This document shows positions 23,840-33,600 of a DNA stretch of 34,663 nucleotides, one piece after another. The position numbers and the translations under genes are program-made. Position 1 is the stretch's first letter, and each line of letters begins with the position of its first letter. The stretch comes from Pseudoflavonifractor phocaeensis (lineage in GTDB: Bacteria; Bacillota; Clostridia; Oscillospirales; Oscillospiraceae), in contig NZ_JACLZC010000029.1 in assembly GCF_016901735.1 (NCBI RefSeq), positions 1-34,663 on the forward strand, read 5' to 3'. The notes under the pieces were generated by a model. It did no database searches. It was not told the origin of the DNA and was given only the letters and a program-made list of their open reading frames with translations.

Positions 23840-23889
23840 GATATGGCCCATCGGTCCGCCCTGCGGCAGACCGGGGTCATATCTTTTTT
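23840..23889 (+). terminator. Rho-independent terminator after cca
   Basis: Long, slightly bulged stem with GATATGGCCC on the left and GGGGTCATATC on the right, an inner CGGTC/GACCG part and a small loop, followed by six T (23884-23889). It isolates the following operon from rnz-cca. Confidence 0.9.
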
Positions 23890-23936
23890 GACGTCTTTAT
23901 AAGACCGGTTTATCGGACTGACTCTATGGCGGGCGG

Positions 23937-23965
23937 TTGCGGTTTTTACGGATTTGCCCTACAAT
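23937..23965 (+). promoter_or_regulatory. Promoter of the MoxR-DUF5682-VWA-SWIM-DUF4132 operon
   Basis: -35 TTGCGG, 17-base spacer, -10 TACAAT. Predicted start is near 23972, about 33 bases before the first ATG. It is the only plausible promoter between the cca terminator and the operon. Confidence 0.6.
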
Positions 23966-24004
23966 ACAGGCAAGGAAGCGCAGCATTTCAATGAGGTGAT
24001 GAAT

Positions 24005-25120
24005 ATGGAGCATGCGATTCTGCGTCCCCAGGCCGAGCGGCGGTATCAGGAGGAGCTGGCGGCGCTGCGCGTCTGGGATCAGGGGAACCGAAAGCCGGAA
24101 AACTGGCTGCTGTCCCCCAAGGCGGTGCGGCTTTTTATTTTAGGGTCCAGCCAGCCGGTGGACTGCGGGGGTCAGGCGGTGACCATCCGGAAAAAATATC
24201 TGGGCAACGACGCTCTGGTGGAGCGGTGCATCATCACGCTGGCGGGCAACCGGGGTCTGATGCTGGTGGGGGAGCCGGGCACGGCAAAGACCATGCTCTC
24301 CGAGCTGCTGTCCGCCGCCATCAGCGGGTGCAGCACCAACACGGTGCAGGGTACCGCCGGCACCACCGAGGACATGATCAAATACAGCTGGAACTACGCC
24401 CTTTTGCTGGCCAACGGTCCCAGCCGTCAGGCGCTGGTGCCGGCGCCCCTCTATGTGGGGATGGAAAAGGGCATTCTCACCCGCTTTGAGGAGATCACCC
24501 GCACGCCGGCGGAGGTACAGGACAGCCTCATCAGCGTGCTGAGCGACAAGGTGCTCAACAGCCCGGAGCTGGGGGACGACGGGCTGCTCTTTGCCCGGCC
24601 GGGGTTCAACGTGATCGGCACGGCCAACACCCGGGACAAGGGGGTCAACGAGATGTCCAGCGCCTTAAAGCGCCGCTTCAACTTTGAGACGGTCCAGCCG
24701 GTGGGAGACGTGGCGCTGGAAAAACAGATCATTCTCAACGAGGTGGGGGCGCTGGCCGCGGCGGCGGGCATCACCCAGCCGCTGGACGAAGAGGCGGCGG
24801 AGCTGCTGGCCACCACCTACCATGAACTGCGGGAGGGGGTCTCCGCCGAGGGGCACCGGCTGGAACGGCCCGCCGCGGTCATGAGCACCGCCGAAGCGGT
24901 GTCGGTTTACTATCAGACCATGATGACGGCCTGGTATTACGGCGACGGCCGGATGGACGCGGGCTGTCTGGTGGAACATCTGGTGGGGGCGGTGGCCAAG
25001 GAGTCCGACGAGGACATGGGCAAGATCGAGGGCTACTTTTCTACGGCGGTACGGGACAAAGCACGACGGGAGGGCGGAGCATGGACGCGCTATTACGAGG
25101 CCAGAAGCCGTCTGAAGTGA
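24005..25120 (+). CDS. MoxR-type AAA+ ATPase (YehL-like)
   Basis: 371 residues. After an N-terminal part unique to the family (to about residue 78) comes the AAA+ core: Walker A GEPGTAKT at 89-96, a Walker B variant RFEEITR in which the usual leucine-aspartate is Phe-Glu but the catalytic second acidic residue is kept, sensor 1 NVIGTANT, and arginine-finger segment LKRRFNFE. MoxR ATPases remodel or activate partner proteins, generally together with a VWA protein, which is encoded two genes downstream. The start is ATG 24005 with GAGGTG six bases upstream; the in-frame ATG at 23999 lies within that site. It overlaps the next gene by 40 bases. It resembles E. coli YehL, whose function is unknown. 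Confidence 0.92.
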   Translation: MEHAILRPQAERRYQEELAALRVWDQGNRKPENWLLSPKAVRLFILGSSQPVDCGGQAVTIRKKYLGNDALVERCIITLAGNRGLMLVGEPGTAKTMLSELLSAAISGCSTNTVQGTAGTTEDMIKYSWNYALLLANGPSRQALVPAPLYVGMEKGILTRFEEITRTPAEVQDSLISVLSDKVLNSPELGDDGLLFARPGFNVIGTANTRDKGVNEMSSALKRRFNFETVQPVGDVALEKQIILNEVGALAAAAGITQPLDEEAAELLATTYHELREGVSAEGHRLERPAAVMSTAEAVSVYYQTMMTAWYYGDGRMDAGCLVEHLVGAVAKESDEDMGKIEGYFSTAVRDKARREGGAWTRYYEARSRLK

Positions 25121-27498
25121 TCCCCTTTTCGCTGGACGCGCCGGTGCTCTACTATCCGGTGCGCCACCACAGCCCGGCCTGCGCCTGGCATCTGGAACGG
25201 GTCATCGCGCGGTATGCGCCCGACTGTATTCTGGTGGAGGGACCGGAGAACGCCAATCCACTCATCCCGGTGCTGACCGATCCCGATACCAAAGCGCCGG
25301 TGGCCCTGTACTACGCCTTTCGGGACGAAAAGGGGCTGTTGTCGGAGGAAGGAAAGGGCGAACAAGGGCGGTTCCGGTGCTACTATCCCTTTTTGGACCA
25401 CTCGCCCGAGCTGGTGGCCCTGCGGGCGGCGGCGGCGCGGGGGAGTTACGCCGCGTTTATAGACTTGAGCTACGGGGAGATTCTGCTGGCCACCCAGGCG
25501 GCCCGGGGTCTGCGGGCTGTGGGAGAAAAGCAGAGCTACGCCAGCGACCGGTATTTATCGGACAACCAGGTCCAAAGGCGTCTTTGTGAGAAGGCCGGGC
25601 TGCGGAGCTTTGAGGAATTTTGGGAAAAGTATTTTGAGTCGGCGGGGCTTTTTTTGAGCGACGAGGCTTTTGTGAGACAAATGAACGCCTATTGCCTGCT
25701 TGTCCGGCGGCATACGCCGGAGCGGGCGCTGGAGGAGGACGGCTGCCTGGCCCGGGAGGCCCACATGGCCATGCGCATCCGGGCGGCCGCCGGGCAATAC
25801 CGCCGGGTGCTGGTGGTGGCGGGGGGCTTTCATCTCTGGGGGCTGCTGCATCCCCTTCCGGTCCCGGCGTGGGATGAGGCCCTGCCGGAGGGCGTCCAGT
25901 CGGTCTACCCCATGCGCTACACCCTGCCGGCCGCCGACGCCCTTTCGGGCTATGCCAGCGGGATGCCGTCGCCGGGCTACTATGCCGATTTGTGGACCGC
26001 CCTCCACAGCATGGACCCGGCGGAGGCCTGGACGGCGGTGACCCTGGACTATCTGGTCAAAACGGGGCGTCAGCTGCGGCGGGAGGGGGAGACCATCTCC
26101 GCCGTTGACGAACGCTGTGCGTTTCAGCAGGCCAGGGGTCTGGCGGAGCTGCGGGAAAAGCCGTCGCCCGGCCTCTATGAGTTGCAGGACGCGGTGCTGA
26201 GCAGCTTTGTCAAGGGAGAGGTCACCGTTTCCGGGGCGGCGCCTCTGCGGGTGCTGAAGGCGCTGACCACCGGCAAGGCGGTGGGGCAGCTGTGCGACGG
26301 GGCGCTGCGTCCTCCGCTGGTGCGGGATTTTGACGATCAATGCCGCGCCTTCCGGCTCAAACGGGAGACGGCGTCCCGGGAAAAGCTGACCCTCTCCATT
26401 TTTTCCTTGCCCCGGCACCGGGCCCTCAGCCGTTTTCTGCACCAGACGGTGTTTTTGGACTGCGGCTTTGCCCAGCGGCAAAAGGGCCCCGACTTACAGC
26501 GCCGCCGGGACCGGAATCTGATTCGGGAGCTCTGGTCCTACCGCTGGACCATCGGCGTGGAGGCGGCCCTCGTGGAGCACGCGGTGTGGGGCGCCACCAT
26601 GGCCGAGGCCTGCGGAACGGAGCTGCGGGCGCGGATGTCCAGAGCGGAGCGGGCGGGGGTAGGGGCCGGACTGCTGGTCCAGGGATTTCTGATGGGCATT
26701 GGGGATGTGGCGGACGAGATGGCCGGACAGCTGGAGGATCTGCTCATCACGGACGGCGACTTTGCCTCCCTGTGCGAGGCGTTCGCCGCCCTCAGCACCC
26801 TGGAGGAGTGGCAGGGGCAGTACGGCGAGGAGGGGACGTACGACTATCCGGCCCTGCTGGACCGCTGCTTTGGCCGGGTCGTGCAGCTGCTGCCCGCCAT
26901 GCACGCCGTGGACGACCGTGGGGTGTCGGCGGTGCAGCAGGCCTGTATGCTGCTCTACCAGGTCACCGGACGGGAGGCCTTCGCCCACCGGCGGTCCGCG
27001 CTGGTGGACGCCTTTGCGCGCTTGGTAGGTTGGGACCCCATCCATCCCGCCCTCCACGGGGCGGCGCTGGGGCTGCTCTACGGCTGTGACCCGGCCTGGA
27101 AGGGGGAGATTGACGGGACCATCCGGGGTTATCTGCGGGGGACCCGAGGCATGATGCTGCGCTCGGCGGCGTTTTTGCAGGGGCTTTTCTATACCGCCCG
27201 GGACCTGCTGCTGGTGGACCGGGACTTTTTGGGCCAGATTGACGCTCTGCTGTCCGAGCTGAGCGAGGCGGATTTTATGGACCTGCTCCCCGAGCTGCGT
27301 CTGGCCTTCAGCTATTTTGTGCCTATGGAGACCGACCGCATCGCCCGTCAGGCGGCGGCGCTGCACGGGGCGCGGGGGCGGGATCTGGACCGCGCCGCGG
27401 TGGACGCCGACGCCTACGCCAGGGCCGAGGGGGTGGACGCCTGGGCCGCGGCCCGGCTGGAGCTGTGGGAACAGAAAGGAGCGGATGGGACATGGTGA
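25081..27498 (+). CDS. DUF5682 family protein (YehM-like), possible Tiki/TraB-type enzyme
   Basis: 805 residues, no signal peptide or membrane helix. The N-terminal part has the DUF5682 pattern PVLYYPVRHHSPACAWHLERVI (His29-His30), then CILVEGPENANPLIPVL with Glu53, and after about 200 residues VLVVAGGFHLWGLL with His251. A first-strand histidine pair, a strand-end glutamate and a later Gly-x-x-His resemble the Tiki/TraB/EreA superfamily of metal-dependent hydrolases; that link is inference. The C-terminal 500 residues are helical and hold no motif I recognise. The start is within the ATPase gene, with GGGAGGG about seven bases upstream; it overlaps the VWA gene by seven bases. Related to uncharacterised E. 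coli YehM. Confidence 0.85.
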   Translation: MDALLRGQKPSEVIPFSLDAPVLYYPVRHHSPACAWHLERVIARYAPDCILVEGPENANPLIPVLTDPDTKAPVALYYAFRDEKGLLSEEGKGEQGRFRCYYPFLDHSPELVALRAAAARGSYAAFIDLSYGEILLATQAARGLRAVGEKQSYASDRYLSDNQVQRRLCEKAGLRSFEEFWEKYFESAGLFLSDEAFVRQMNAYCLLVRRHTPERALEEDGCLAREAHMAMRIRAAAGQYRRVLVVAGGFHLWGLLHPLPVPAWDEALPEGVQSVYPMRYTLPAADALSGYASGMPSPGYYADLWTALHSMDPAEAWTAVTLDYLVKTGRQLRREGETISAVDERCAFQQARGLAELREKPSPGLYELQDAVLSSFVKGEVTVSGAAPLRVLKALTTGKAVGQLCDGALRPPLVRDFDDQCRAFRLKRETASREKLTLSIFSLPRHRALSRFLHQTVFLDCGFAQRQKGPDLQRRRDRNLIRELWSYRWTIGVEAALVEHAVWGATMAEACGTELRARMSRAERAGVGAGLLVQGFLMGIGDVADEMAGQLEDLLITDGDFASLCEAFAALSTLEEWQGQYGEEGTYDYPALLDRCFGRVVQLLPAMHAVDDRGVSAVQQACMLLYQVTGREAFAHRRSALVDAFARLVGWDPIHPALHGAALGLLYGCDPAWKGEIDGTIRGYLRGTRGMMLRSAAFLQGLFYTARDLLLVDRDFLGQIDALLSELSEADFMDLLPELRLAFSYFVPMETDRIARQAAALHGARGRDLDRAAVDADAYARAEGVDAWAAARLELWEQKGADGTW

Positions 27499-28613
27499 GC
27501 GACGGCGCGGTGCTGAACCGCTGGCGGCTGGTGCTGGGCAAAAACGCCCGGCAGCAGCTGGCGCTGGACCAGGCGCGCCTGGTGCGGATGGACGAGGCGC
27601 TGGATTTTCTCTACGGCCGGGAGGGCGGGGAGGACGTGAAGGAGCGGGAGCCCCAGGGGGGACATGGGGAGAGCCAGCTCACGGTATCCCGGTGGCTCAG
27701 CGAGATACGCTGTCTCTTTCCCCGGGAGACGGCGGAGATTTTGCAGCGCCACGCCCTGGACCGCTACCAGCTGACCGAGCTGCTCACGGACCGGGAGATT
27801 TTGGAGCGGATGGAGCCCAACGAGGCCCTTTTGGAGACGATATTAAGCCTCAAGCATCTGATGAAGGGGCCGGTGCTGGAGGCCGCCCGGGGAATCGTCA
27901 GGCGGGTGGCGGAGGAGCTGACCCGGCGGATGCAAAGCGAGGTGCGGCGTTCGGCGCTGGGCAAGCTGGACCGGGGCAGCCGGAGCCGGACCCCCTCTCT
28001 CCGCAATCTGGACGTCCGGCGGACCATCTGGAAAAATCTGTCCCATTATGATCTGGAAAAGCGCCGTCTGATGGTAGAGCGGGTTTACTTCAACGGCCGG
28101 GTCAAGCGGTACAATCCCTGGCGGGTGATCCTGGCGGTGGATGAGAGCGGCTCCATGCTGCACAGCATCATCCACAGCGCGGTGATGGCGGGGATCTTTG
28201 CCAGGCTGCCCATGCTGGATACCCGCCTGGTGATTTTTGACACCGCCGTGGTGGACCTGAGCGGCCGGGTGGAGGACCCGGTGGAGACCCTGATGAGCGT
28301 TCAGCTGGGGGGCGGGACCGACATTGCCGGAGCTCTGCGCTACTGTGAATCGCTCATCGCCTTTCCCCACCGCACCATGGTGGTGCTGGTCAGCGACCTG
28401 TGCGAGGGGAACACCAGAGAAAATCTCTACGGGGTCTGCCATGATATTTTGGAGAGCGGGGCCAAGCTCATCGCGCTGACCGCTCTGGACGAGACCGCCG
28501 CCCCCGCCTATGACCGGACCACCGCGGAGCGTCTGGCCGGGATGGGAGCGTATGTGGGGGCCATGACGCCGTCCCGTCTGGCGGATTTTATGGCCGGTGT
28601 GATGCGGGAATAG
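27492..28613 (+). CDS. VWA domain-containing protein (YehP-like)
   Basis: 373 residues. Residues 1-200 are helical with several charged stretches. The C-terminal von Willebrand A domain (about 210-373) has a complete metal-ion-dependent adhesion site: DESGS at 217-221, Thr276 in GGGTDIAGAL and Asp302 in LVSDLCEG. Such domains bind a partner through a metal ion and are classical partners of MoxR ATPases. The start is the ATG that overlaps the upstream stop (ATGGTGA); GGAG is ten bases before it. An earlier ATG at 27465 would lie inside DUF5682 without a ribosome binding site. Resembles E. coli YehP. Confidence 0.92.
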   Translation: MVSDGAVLNRWRLVLGKNARQQLALDQARLVRMDEALDFLYGREGGEDVKEREPQGGHGESQLTVSRWLSEIRCLFPRETAEILQRHALDRYQLTELLTDREILERMEPNEALLETILSLKHLMKGPVLEAARGIVRRVAEELTRRMQSEVRRSALGKLDRGSRSRTPSLRNLDVRRTIWKNLSHYDLEKRRLMVERVYFNGRVKRYNPWRVILAVDESGSMLHSIIHSAVMAGIFARLPMLDTRLVIFDTAVVDLSGRVEDPVETLMSVQLGGGTDIAGALRYCESLIAFPHRTMVVLVSDLCEGNTRENLYGVCHDILESGAKLIALTALDETAAPAYDRTTAERLAGMGAYVGAMTPSRLADFMAGVMRE

Positions 28614-28627
28614 AAGGAGGGAGGGCC

Positions 28628-30271
28628 ATGGATCTGCCCAAAAATCTGGCCGCCGCGCTGGCCGCCGCGGACGAGGGGTATTTGACCGGCCTTTGCAACA
28701 AGGGCACCGTGAACCGGGCCAAGAAGGACCTGGCGGCCCTGCCCCCGCCGGAGGTCCGGCCAGAGGGAGACGGGGTAGAGGTGCGGATGGGGGACACGGT
28801 CTGTCTCATCCGGGCGCCGCTGGGGGAGAGCCGCTGCTCCTGTCCCAGCAGCGGAATCTGCCGCCACCGGATCACGGCCATTTTGTGGCTCAAAGAGCAG
28901 GCCGGCGGGCCGCCGGAGCCGGAGGAGAAAGGGCCGGACTTTGGGGCGCTGCGGGCCTATCCTACCGAAAAGCTGGTCAAGCAGCTGGGGGCAAAGCGGC
29001 TTTCCGCCGTGCTCTTCCGCCACCGGAGCGGGACCGGGCCCAAAATGACGGAGCGCTCGGTGGTGACGGTGGAGCTGCCCTGGCTGCCGGCCACGGTGCG
29101 CCTGCTGGAGCCGTTGGCCCACAGCACCTGTACCTGCCACAGCAGGCAATTCTGCGTCCATAAAGCGGAGGCGCTCCTTTTCTGGCAGCTGAAGGAGGGC
29201 GTCGCCCGGCCGGAGGCGCTGGAGGAGGAGGAGACCTTCGGGGAGGGGTGGGACGCGGCGCAGGTCCGCGGCATCGCCCAGAGCGTGGAGCAGACCCTGG
29301 CCGCGCAGCTGGCCACCGGTCTGAGCCGTCTTTCGCCGGGGGTGTGCGAGACGGTGGAGCGGATGGCGTCTCTCTGCCATACGGCCCGGCTGCCCAATCT
29401 GGAACGGGCCCTGCGGAGTCTCCACGGGGAGTACGCCGCCTATTTTGCCCGTTCGGCCACCTACCGGGATACCGCCCTGCTGGCCCGCCTTGCCCGGGCT
29501 TTTCGGCTGGCCCGGGGCCTGGAGGGGGCCGGAGAGGAGGAGATTCGGAAGCTGGCCGGCGTATTCCGGGAGGAATATGAGCCGGTAGGGCATCTCCGGC
29601 TCTATCTGCTGGGCCTGCGGGAGCTGTCGGTCCGGGGGGGTTATCGGGGGACGGTCTACTACTTCTGGGAACGGGAGGAGCGGACGTTTTATACCTTTTC
29701 CGATCTGCGTCCCACCTTTTATCAAAACGGGGAAGGGTCCGCCCGTCGGCCGGAGGCCGCCGCGCCCTGGGGGCTGCCCTGCACCCTGCGGCAGGCGTGG
29801 AACTGCGCTCTGGACCTGACCGGCGCGAAGGCCACCCGCGGGGGCAATCTCTCCTCCACCGGGACGTGCGCCGCGGTGTTGTCCGGACGGCTGCCGCCGG
29901 GCAAGGTCTTTCCGCCGGAGGAGATAGATACTGACTTTTCCGCGCTGCTGGAGAAAAAGAGCGCCCCACACAGCCCGGAACGGGACCGGCTGGCGGTAAT
30001 ACGGCCGGCCGCCTGTGAGCCCCAGGCGTATGACCGGGTACGTCAGGTCTTTTCGCTCCGCCTTCTGGACGGCGCGGGGCGGGACCTCTGGGTGGAGGTG
30101 GGCTACAAAAAGACGGAGGCCGGGGTGGTGGAGCAGCTGGAGGGACTGGCCCGGCAGCTGGAGGAGGGGACCGTACGCCGCCCCGTGTTTTTCGGCGTTC
30201 TCTACCGGGAGGCCGGCCGGCTCAAGCTCTATCCCATCGAATATTTCACCCGTTGGCAGGAGGCATTATGA
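28628..30271 (+). CDS. SWIM zinc-finger protein with two SWIM motifs (YehQ-like)
   Basis: 547 residues. Two CxC-x5-CxH motifs with identical spacing: CSCPSSGICRH (Cys70, 72, 78, His80) and CTCHSRQFCVH (Cys168, 170, 176, His178). Each is followed by a similar helix (RITAILWLKEQ and KAEALLFWQLKEG), so the region looks like an internal duplication. SWIM fingers bind nucleic acid or protein. The rest, to the C-terminus (VYREAGRLKLYPIEYF), has no enzyme motif I recognise. AAGGAGGGAGG lies just upstream of the ATG, 14 bases after the VWA gene. The stop overlaps the next start (ATGA). Resembles E. coli YehQ. Confidence 0.88.
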   Translation: MDLPKNLAAALAAADEGYLTGLCNKGTVNRAKKDLAALPPPEVRPEGDGVEVRMGDTVCLIRAPLGESRCSCPSSGICRHRITAILWLKEQAGGPPEPEEKGPDFGALRAYPTEKLVKQLGAKRLSAVLFRHRSGTGPKMTERSVVTVELPWLPATVRLLEPLAHSTCTCHSRQFCVHKAEALLFWQLKEGVARPEALEEEETFGEGWDAAQVRGIAQSVEQTLAAQLATGLSRLSPGVCETVERMASLCHTARLPNLERALRSLHGEYAAYFARSATYRDTALLARLARAFRLARGLEGAGEEEIRKLAGVFREEYEPVGHLRLYLLGLRELSVRGGYRGTVYYFWEREERTFYTFSDLRPTFYQNGEGSARRPEAAAPWGLPCTLRQAWNCALDLTGAKATRGGNLSSTGTCAAVLSGRLPPGKVFPPEEIDTDFSALLEKKSAPHSPERDRLAVIRPAACEPQAYDRVRQVFSLRLLDGAGRDLWVEVGYKKTEAGVVEQLEGLARQLEEGTVRRPVFFGVLYREAGRLKLYPIEYFTRWQEAL

Positions 30272-30609
30272 GGGAATTACTGGATGATATGGCGCTTTTG
30301 CTCACGGATCTGCTCCAATCCGGCATGGACACCGGAGGACCGTCCGCCGTTCCCCGGCTGCGCCGTCTTGCGGTCCGGTGCGAGGATGTGGGGCTGCACA
30401 CCGGCGGAGCGCTGCTGACCGGGCTGGCGGAGGCGCTGGACGCCCGGTCCCACACCGTGACAAAGGACGATCTGCCGGCGGCGGCGCTTCTTTGCCGCGC
30501 GGCCCGCTATGTTTCCCTCTGCCGGGAGCGGCTGGAGGAGGAGGACATCCGGGCCGGCTGGCAGTCCGCCGCCCACCCCACAGGAGAACAGGAACAAGGA
30601 GGAGCATGA
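30268..30609 (+). CDS. Small protein of unknown function within the operon
   Basis: 113 residues; I do not recognise the family. It is probably a helical bundle: LDDMALLLTDLLQSG, RLRRLAVRCEDVGLHTGGALLTGLAEALDARS and AAALLCRAARYVSLCRERLEEED, with three cysteines and a Gly/Glu-rich end. The ATG overlaps the SWIM stop (ATGA) with AGGAGG four bases upstream, and its stop overlaps the DUF4132 start region, so it is a real coupled gene. E. coli does not have an obvious equivalent in the yeh set to my knowledge. It could be an adaptor between the SWIM and DUF4132 proteins; that is inference from position. Confidence 0.8.
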   Translation: MRELLDDMALLLTDLLQSGMDTGGPSAVPRLRRLAVRCEDVGLHTGGALLTGLAEALDARSHTVTKDDLPAAALLCRAARYVSLCRERLEEEDIRAGWQSAAHPTGEQEQGGA

Positions 30610-33600
30610 TGAATACCATCCAAGCCAAGGAGCAGACATTGCTGGATACCCTGCATTTTTCCCCTAAAAATAAGGCTATGGCCCTGACCTATCTGGCCGC
30701 CCCGGAGGAGGACGTCCGTCTGCTGGCGGGGGCGGAGCGGCAGGATTTCGCGGCCTTGGGCTGGGCGGAGCAGGAGGCGGCGCGGGACGGGCTGGAGCTG
30801 CTGCGCAGAGCGGGAAAGGAGGCGCGTCTGGCCCGGTACATCAGGCTCTACTGGGCCGTGGGCGGGAGCACGGCCGTTTTCCTGCTGGAGCACCCCTATC
30901 ATACGGAGCGTCAGGCGGAGGAGCGGGCCCGGTGGAGTGAACTGCTGGGAAAAAGCGCCGCGGCCGCGCTGGAGGCGGAGGGCTGTCTTTGGCGGGGGCA
31001 CTTCTGCGGCGTGCCCGCGTGGCTCCACGAGCAGGCCGCCGAGGCGCCCCAGGTGCTGGAGGAGGCCCAGAGCCTGAGCGGCGGCCCGCAGAGCAGCGGG
31101 ACCGTGCTGCTGGCCGGCGTGCTGCTGGCCGGTCTGGCCCGGCCCGGCGTGCTCCAAAGGCTGCTGGGCGGCGGAATGGCGGCGCGGCAGGCGGCGCTTT
31201 TGTACCAGGGGAATCTGGAGGGGTTGGAGAAAGCCGCGCCGGCCCTCCAGCCCCAGGCGCGGCAGGCGCTGGCGGCGTATATCCAGCGGGGGGAGCCGGA
31301 CTTGCAGCTGCCCACCCTGGGCGGGCAGACCGCCTATGACGCCCGGCCGGACCAGGTGCTGGGGGTGAAGCAGTCGGAGGACGACGGGACGGCCCTGCTG
31401 GCCGGCGCCTCCTTCCTGGGCCAGCGGCAGGACGCCCGGGCCCGCTGTGCCGTACGGGTCTGGCTGGCCCTCAACCCCGGCGCGGCGCTCCAGGGCATTT
31501 TGAACGCCGCGCCCCGGGCGTATTTGCTGGACCAGCTGGACGTCCTGCTCCAGGACCTGACCGGCAGGCGGGCCAGCGGGCGGGCCGTCATGCTGCTCTT
31601 TTTGACCGAGCGCCCCCTGGAGGAACAGGCGCTCCGGCGGACGGTGGCCGAACGGTGCGCGCACGCCGTGGGAGAGGTGCTGGAGGTACTGAACGCCGGG
31701 CAGTATCTGGAGCTGCTCCAGCTGCTGCCCAAAGCGGTGTCCCAGAGCCGGCGCACGCAGCAGGAGCAGATCATCCGGCTGCTGGAACGGCGGGTGGGGA
31801 GCGGCGGGAACGCCCTGCGGGCCTGTCTCACCGAAACGGGCTCCATGGCAAGCTGCAGGGGGCAGCTGTCCGCCGTGCAGGTGTCTCCCTATACCTACCT
31901 GCATCAGGAGGCCCAGCTGGCGGCCCATTATCGGGAGACCTTTGGCTGGGACGATTTCTCCTGCCGGTGCGGCGTGAGCTTGGCGCTGCTCTTTTGCGGC
32001 TATGAGGTGCGGCACTTTTTCCAGCCGGTGAAGGAGCTGGCCGCTTTCACCGCCGCATTGCTGGAGCGGGACTTCCCCTTTGACGGGCTGCTCCGGGTGG
32101 CGGGCACGGTCCACGACTGGTCCTATGACGACCGGGAAAAGGCGGAGATCCGCGCCGCCGTCTGTGAAGCGGTGCAAAAGCCGGACCATCTGGAGGCATT
32201 GTGCGCCGCCGCCGGTACGGGCGAGGTGTTTGGGCGGTATGTGGCCCTTATGGCGCTGGACGGCCTGTGCGCTCTGCCGGCCTGTGCCGGACGGGCCAAG
32301 GCAGCCATTCTGGAGGCCGCCGGCGATCCCTCCAAGCAGATTCAGACCCTGCTGCTGTCCATACTGGAGGGACACCTCGATTGGGCGCCGGACTGCGCCG
32401 CCCTGCTCAAAAGCAAAAAAGCCGCTCAGCGGCTGCTGGCGGTGAAGGCGGCGTCCAAGCTGGGGGAGACGTTCCGGCCCGCGCTGGAGGAGGCGCTGGC
32501 AGGGGAGAAGAGCGCCAAGGTGGCCGACGCCATCCGGGCGGCGCTGGGGGCGAAGGAGGACCGGACCGGGAGCGCCGCCGCCACGGCGGACGAGCTGGCC
32601 CTCCAAGTCTTAAAGGGCGGAAAGCGGCGCAAGCTGCAATGGCTTTTGGAGGAGCCGCTCCCGGCGCTTTGCACGGTGGAGGGGGTCCAGGTGGGGGAGG
32701 ACCGGCGGGACGCCCTGCTGGCGGCCTACTATGAGCTGGGGCGCATCGGCCGCAGCGGCACGGCGGACGAACTGGCCGCCGGTCTGGACCAGGGGACGCT
32801 GTCCCAGTTGGCTCATGAGGTATATGAGCGCTGGCTGTCCGCCGGGGCCCAGAGCAAAAACAAGTGGGTGCTGCCCTTTGCGGCGGTCTTTGGAGGGCCG
32901 GCCATGACCGCCAAGCTGACCCGGGCCATCCAGGAATGGCCCCAGCACGCCCGGGGGGCCATCGCCTGCGACGCGGTGAAGGCGCTGACGCTGAGTCCCG
33001 ATCCAGCGGCATTGCTGACGGTGGACGCCATTTCCCGGAAATTCAAATTCCGCCAGGTGAAGCGCGCCGCGGCGGACGCGCTGGCCCAGGCGGCCCAGGA
33101 GCTGGGAATCACGCCGGAGGAGCTGGCCGACCGCATCGTGCCCGATCTGGGCTTTACTGCCGGCGGGACCCGGGTCTTTGACTACGGTCCCCGCCGCTTT
33201 ACCGTGCGTCTCACCCCTACGATGGAGCTGGAGATCACCAACGACAGCGGCAAGACGGTCAAGAGCCTGCCCGCGCCCGGCAAGAGCGACGAGGCCGGCA
33301 AGGCGGACGAGGCATACGCCTCCTTCAAGACCATGAAAAAGCAGATGCGCGCCACCGTAGCCGCCCAGAAAAACCGCCTGGAGGCGGCCCTGTCCGCCCT
33401 GCGCTGCTGGGACAGCGGGGCCTGGCAGGCGCTGTTTGTCCAAAATCCCATCATGCACCAGTTTGCCATCAGTCTCATCTGGGGGGTCTATGAGGGAGGA
33501 GCGCTGCAAACCACCTTCCGCTACATGGAGGACGGCTCCTTCAACACGGTGGACGAGGAGGAGTACACCCTGCCCGAGGCGGCCAGCATCGGCCTGGTCC

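Noticed and set aside
21365..23851. 828-codon minus-strand frame over rnz and cca
   Set aside because: It runs antisense through two clear genes, is rich in His/Gln/Leu/Pro without motifs, and has no promoter or ribosome binding site.
30507..32606. 699-codon minus-strand frame antisense to DUF4132
   Set aside because: Gln/Gly/Leu/Pro-rich shadow frame with no recognisable domain; the plus-strand gene has the family blocks.
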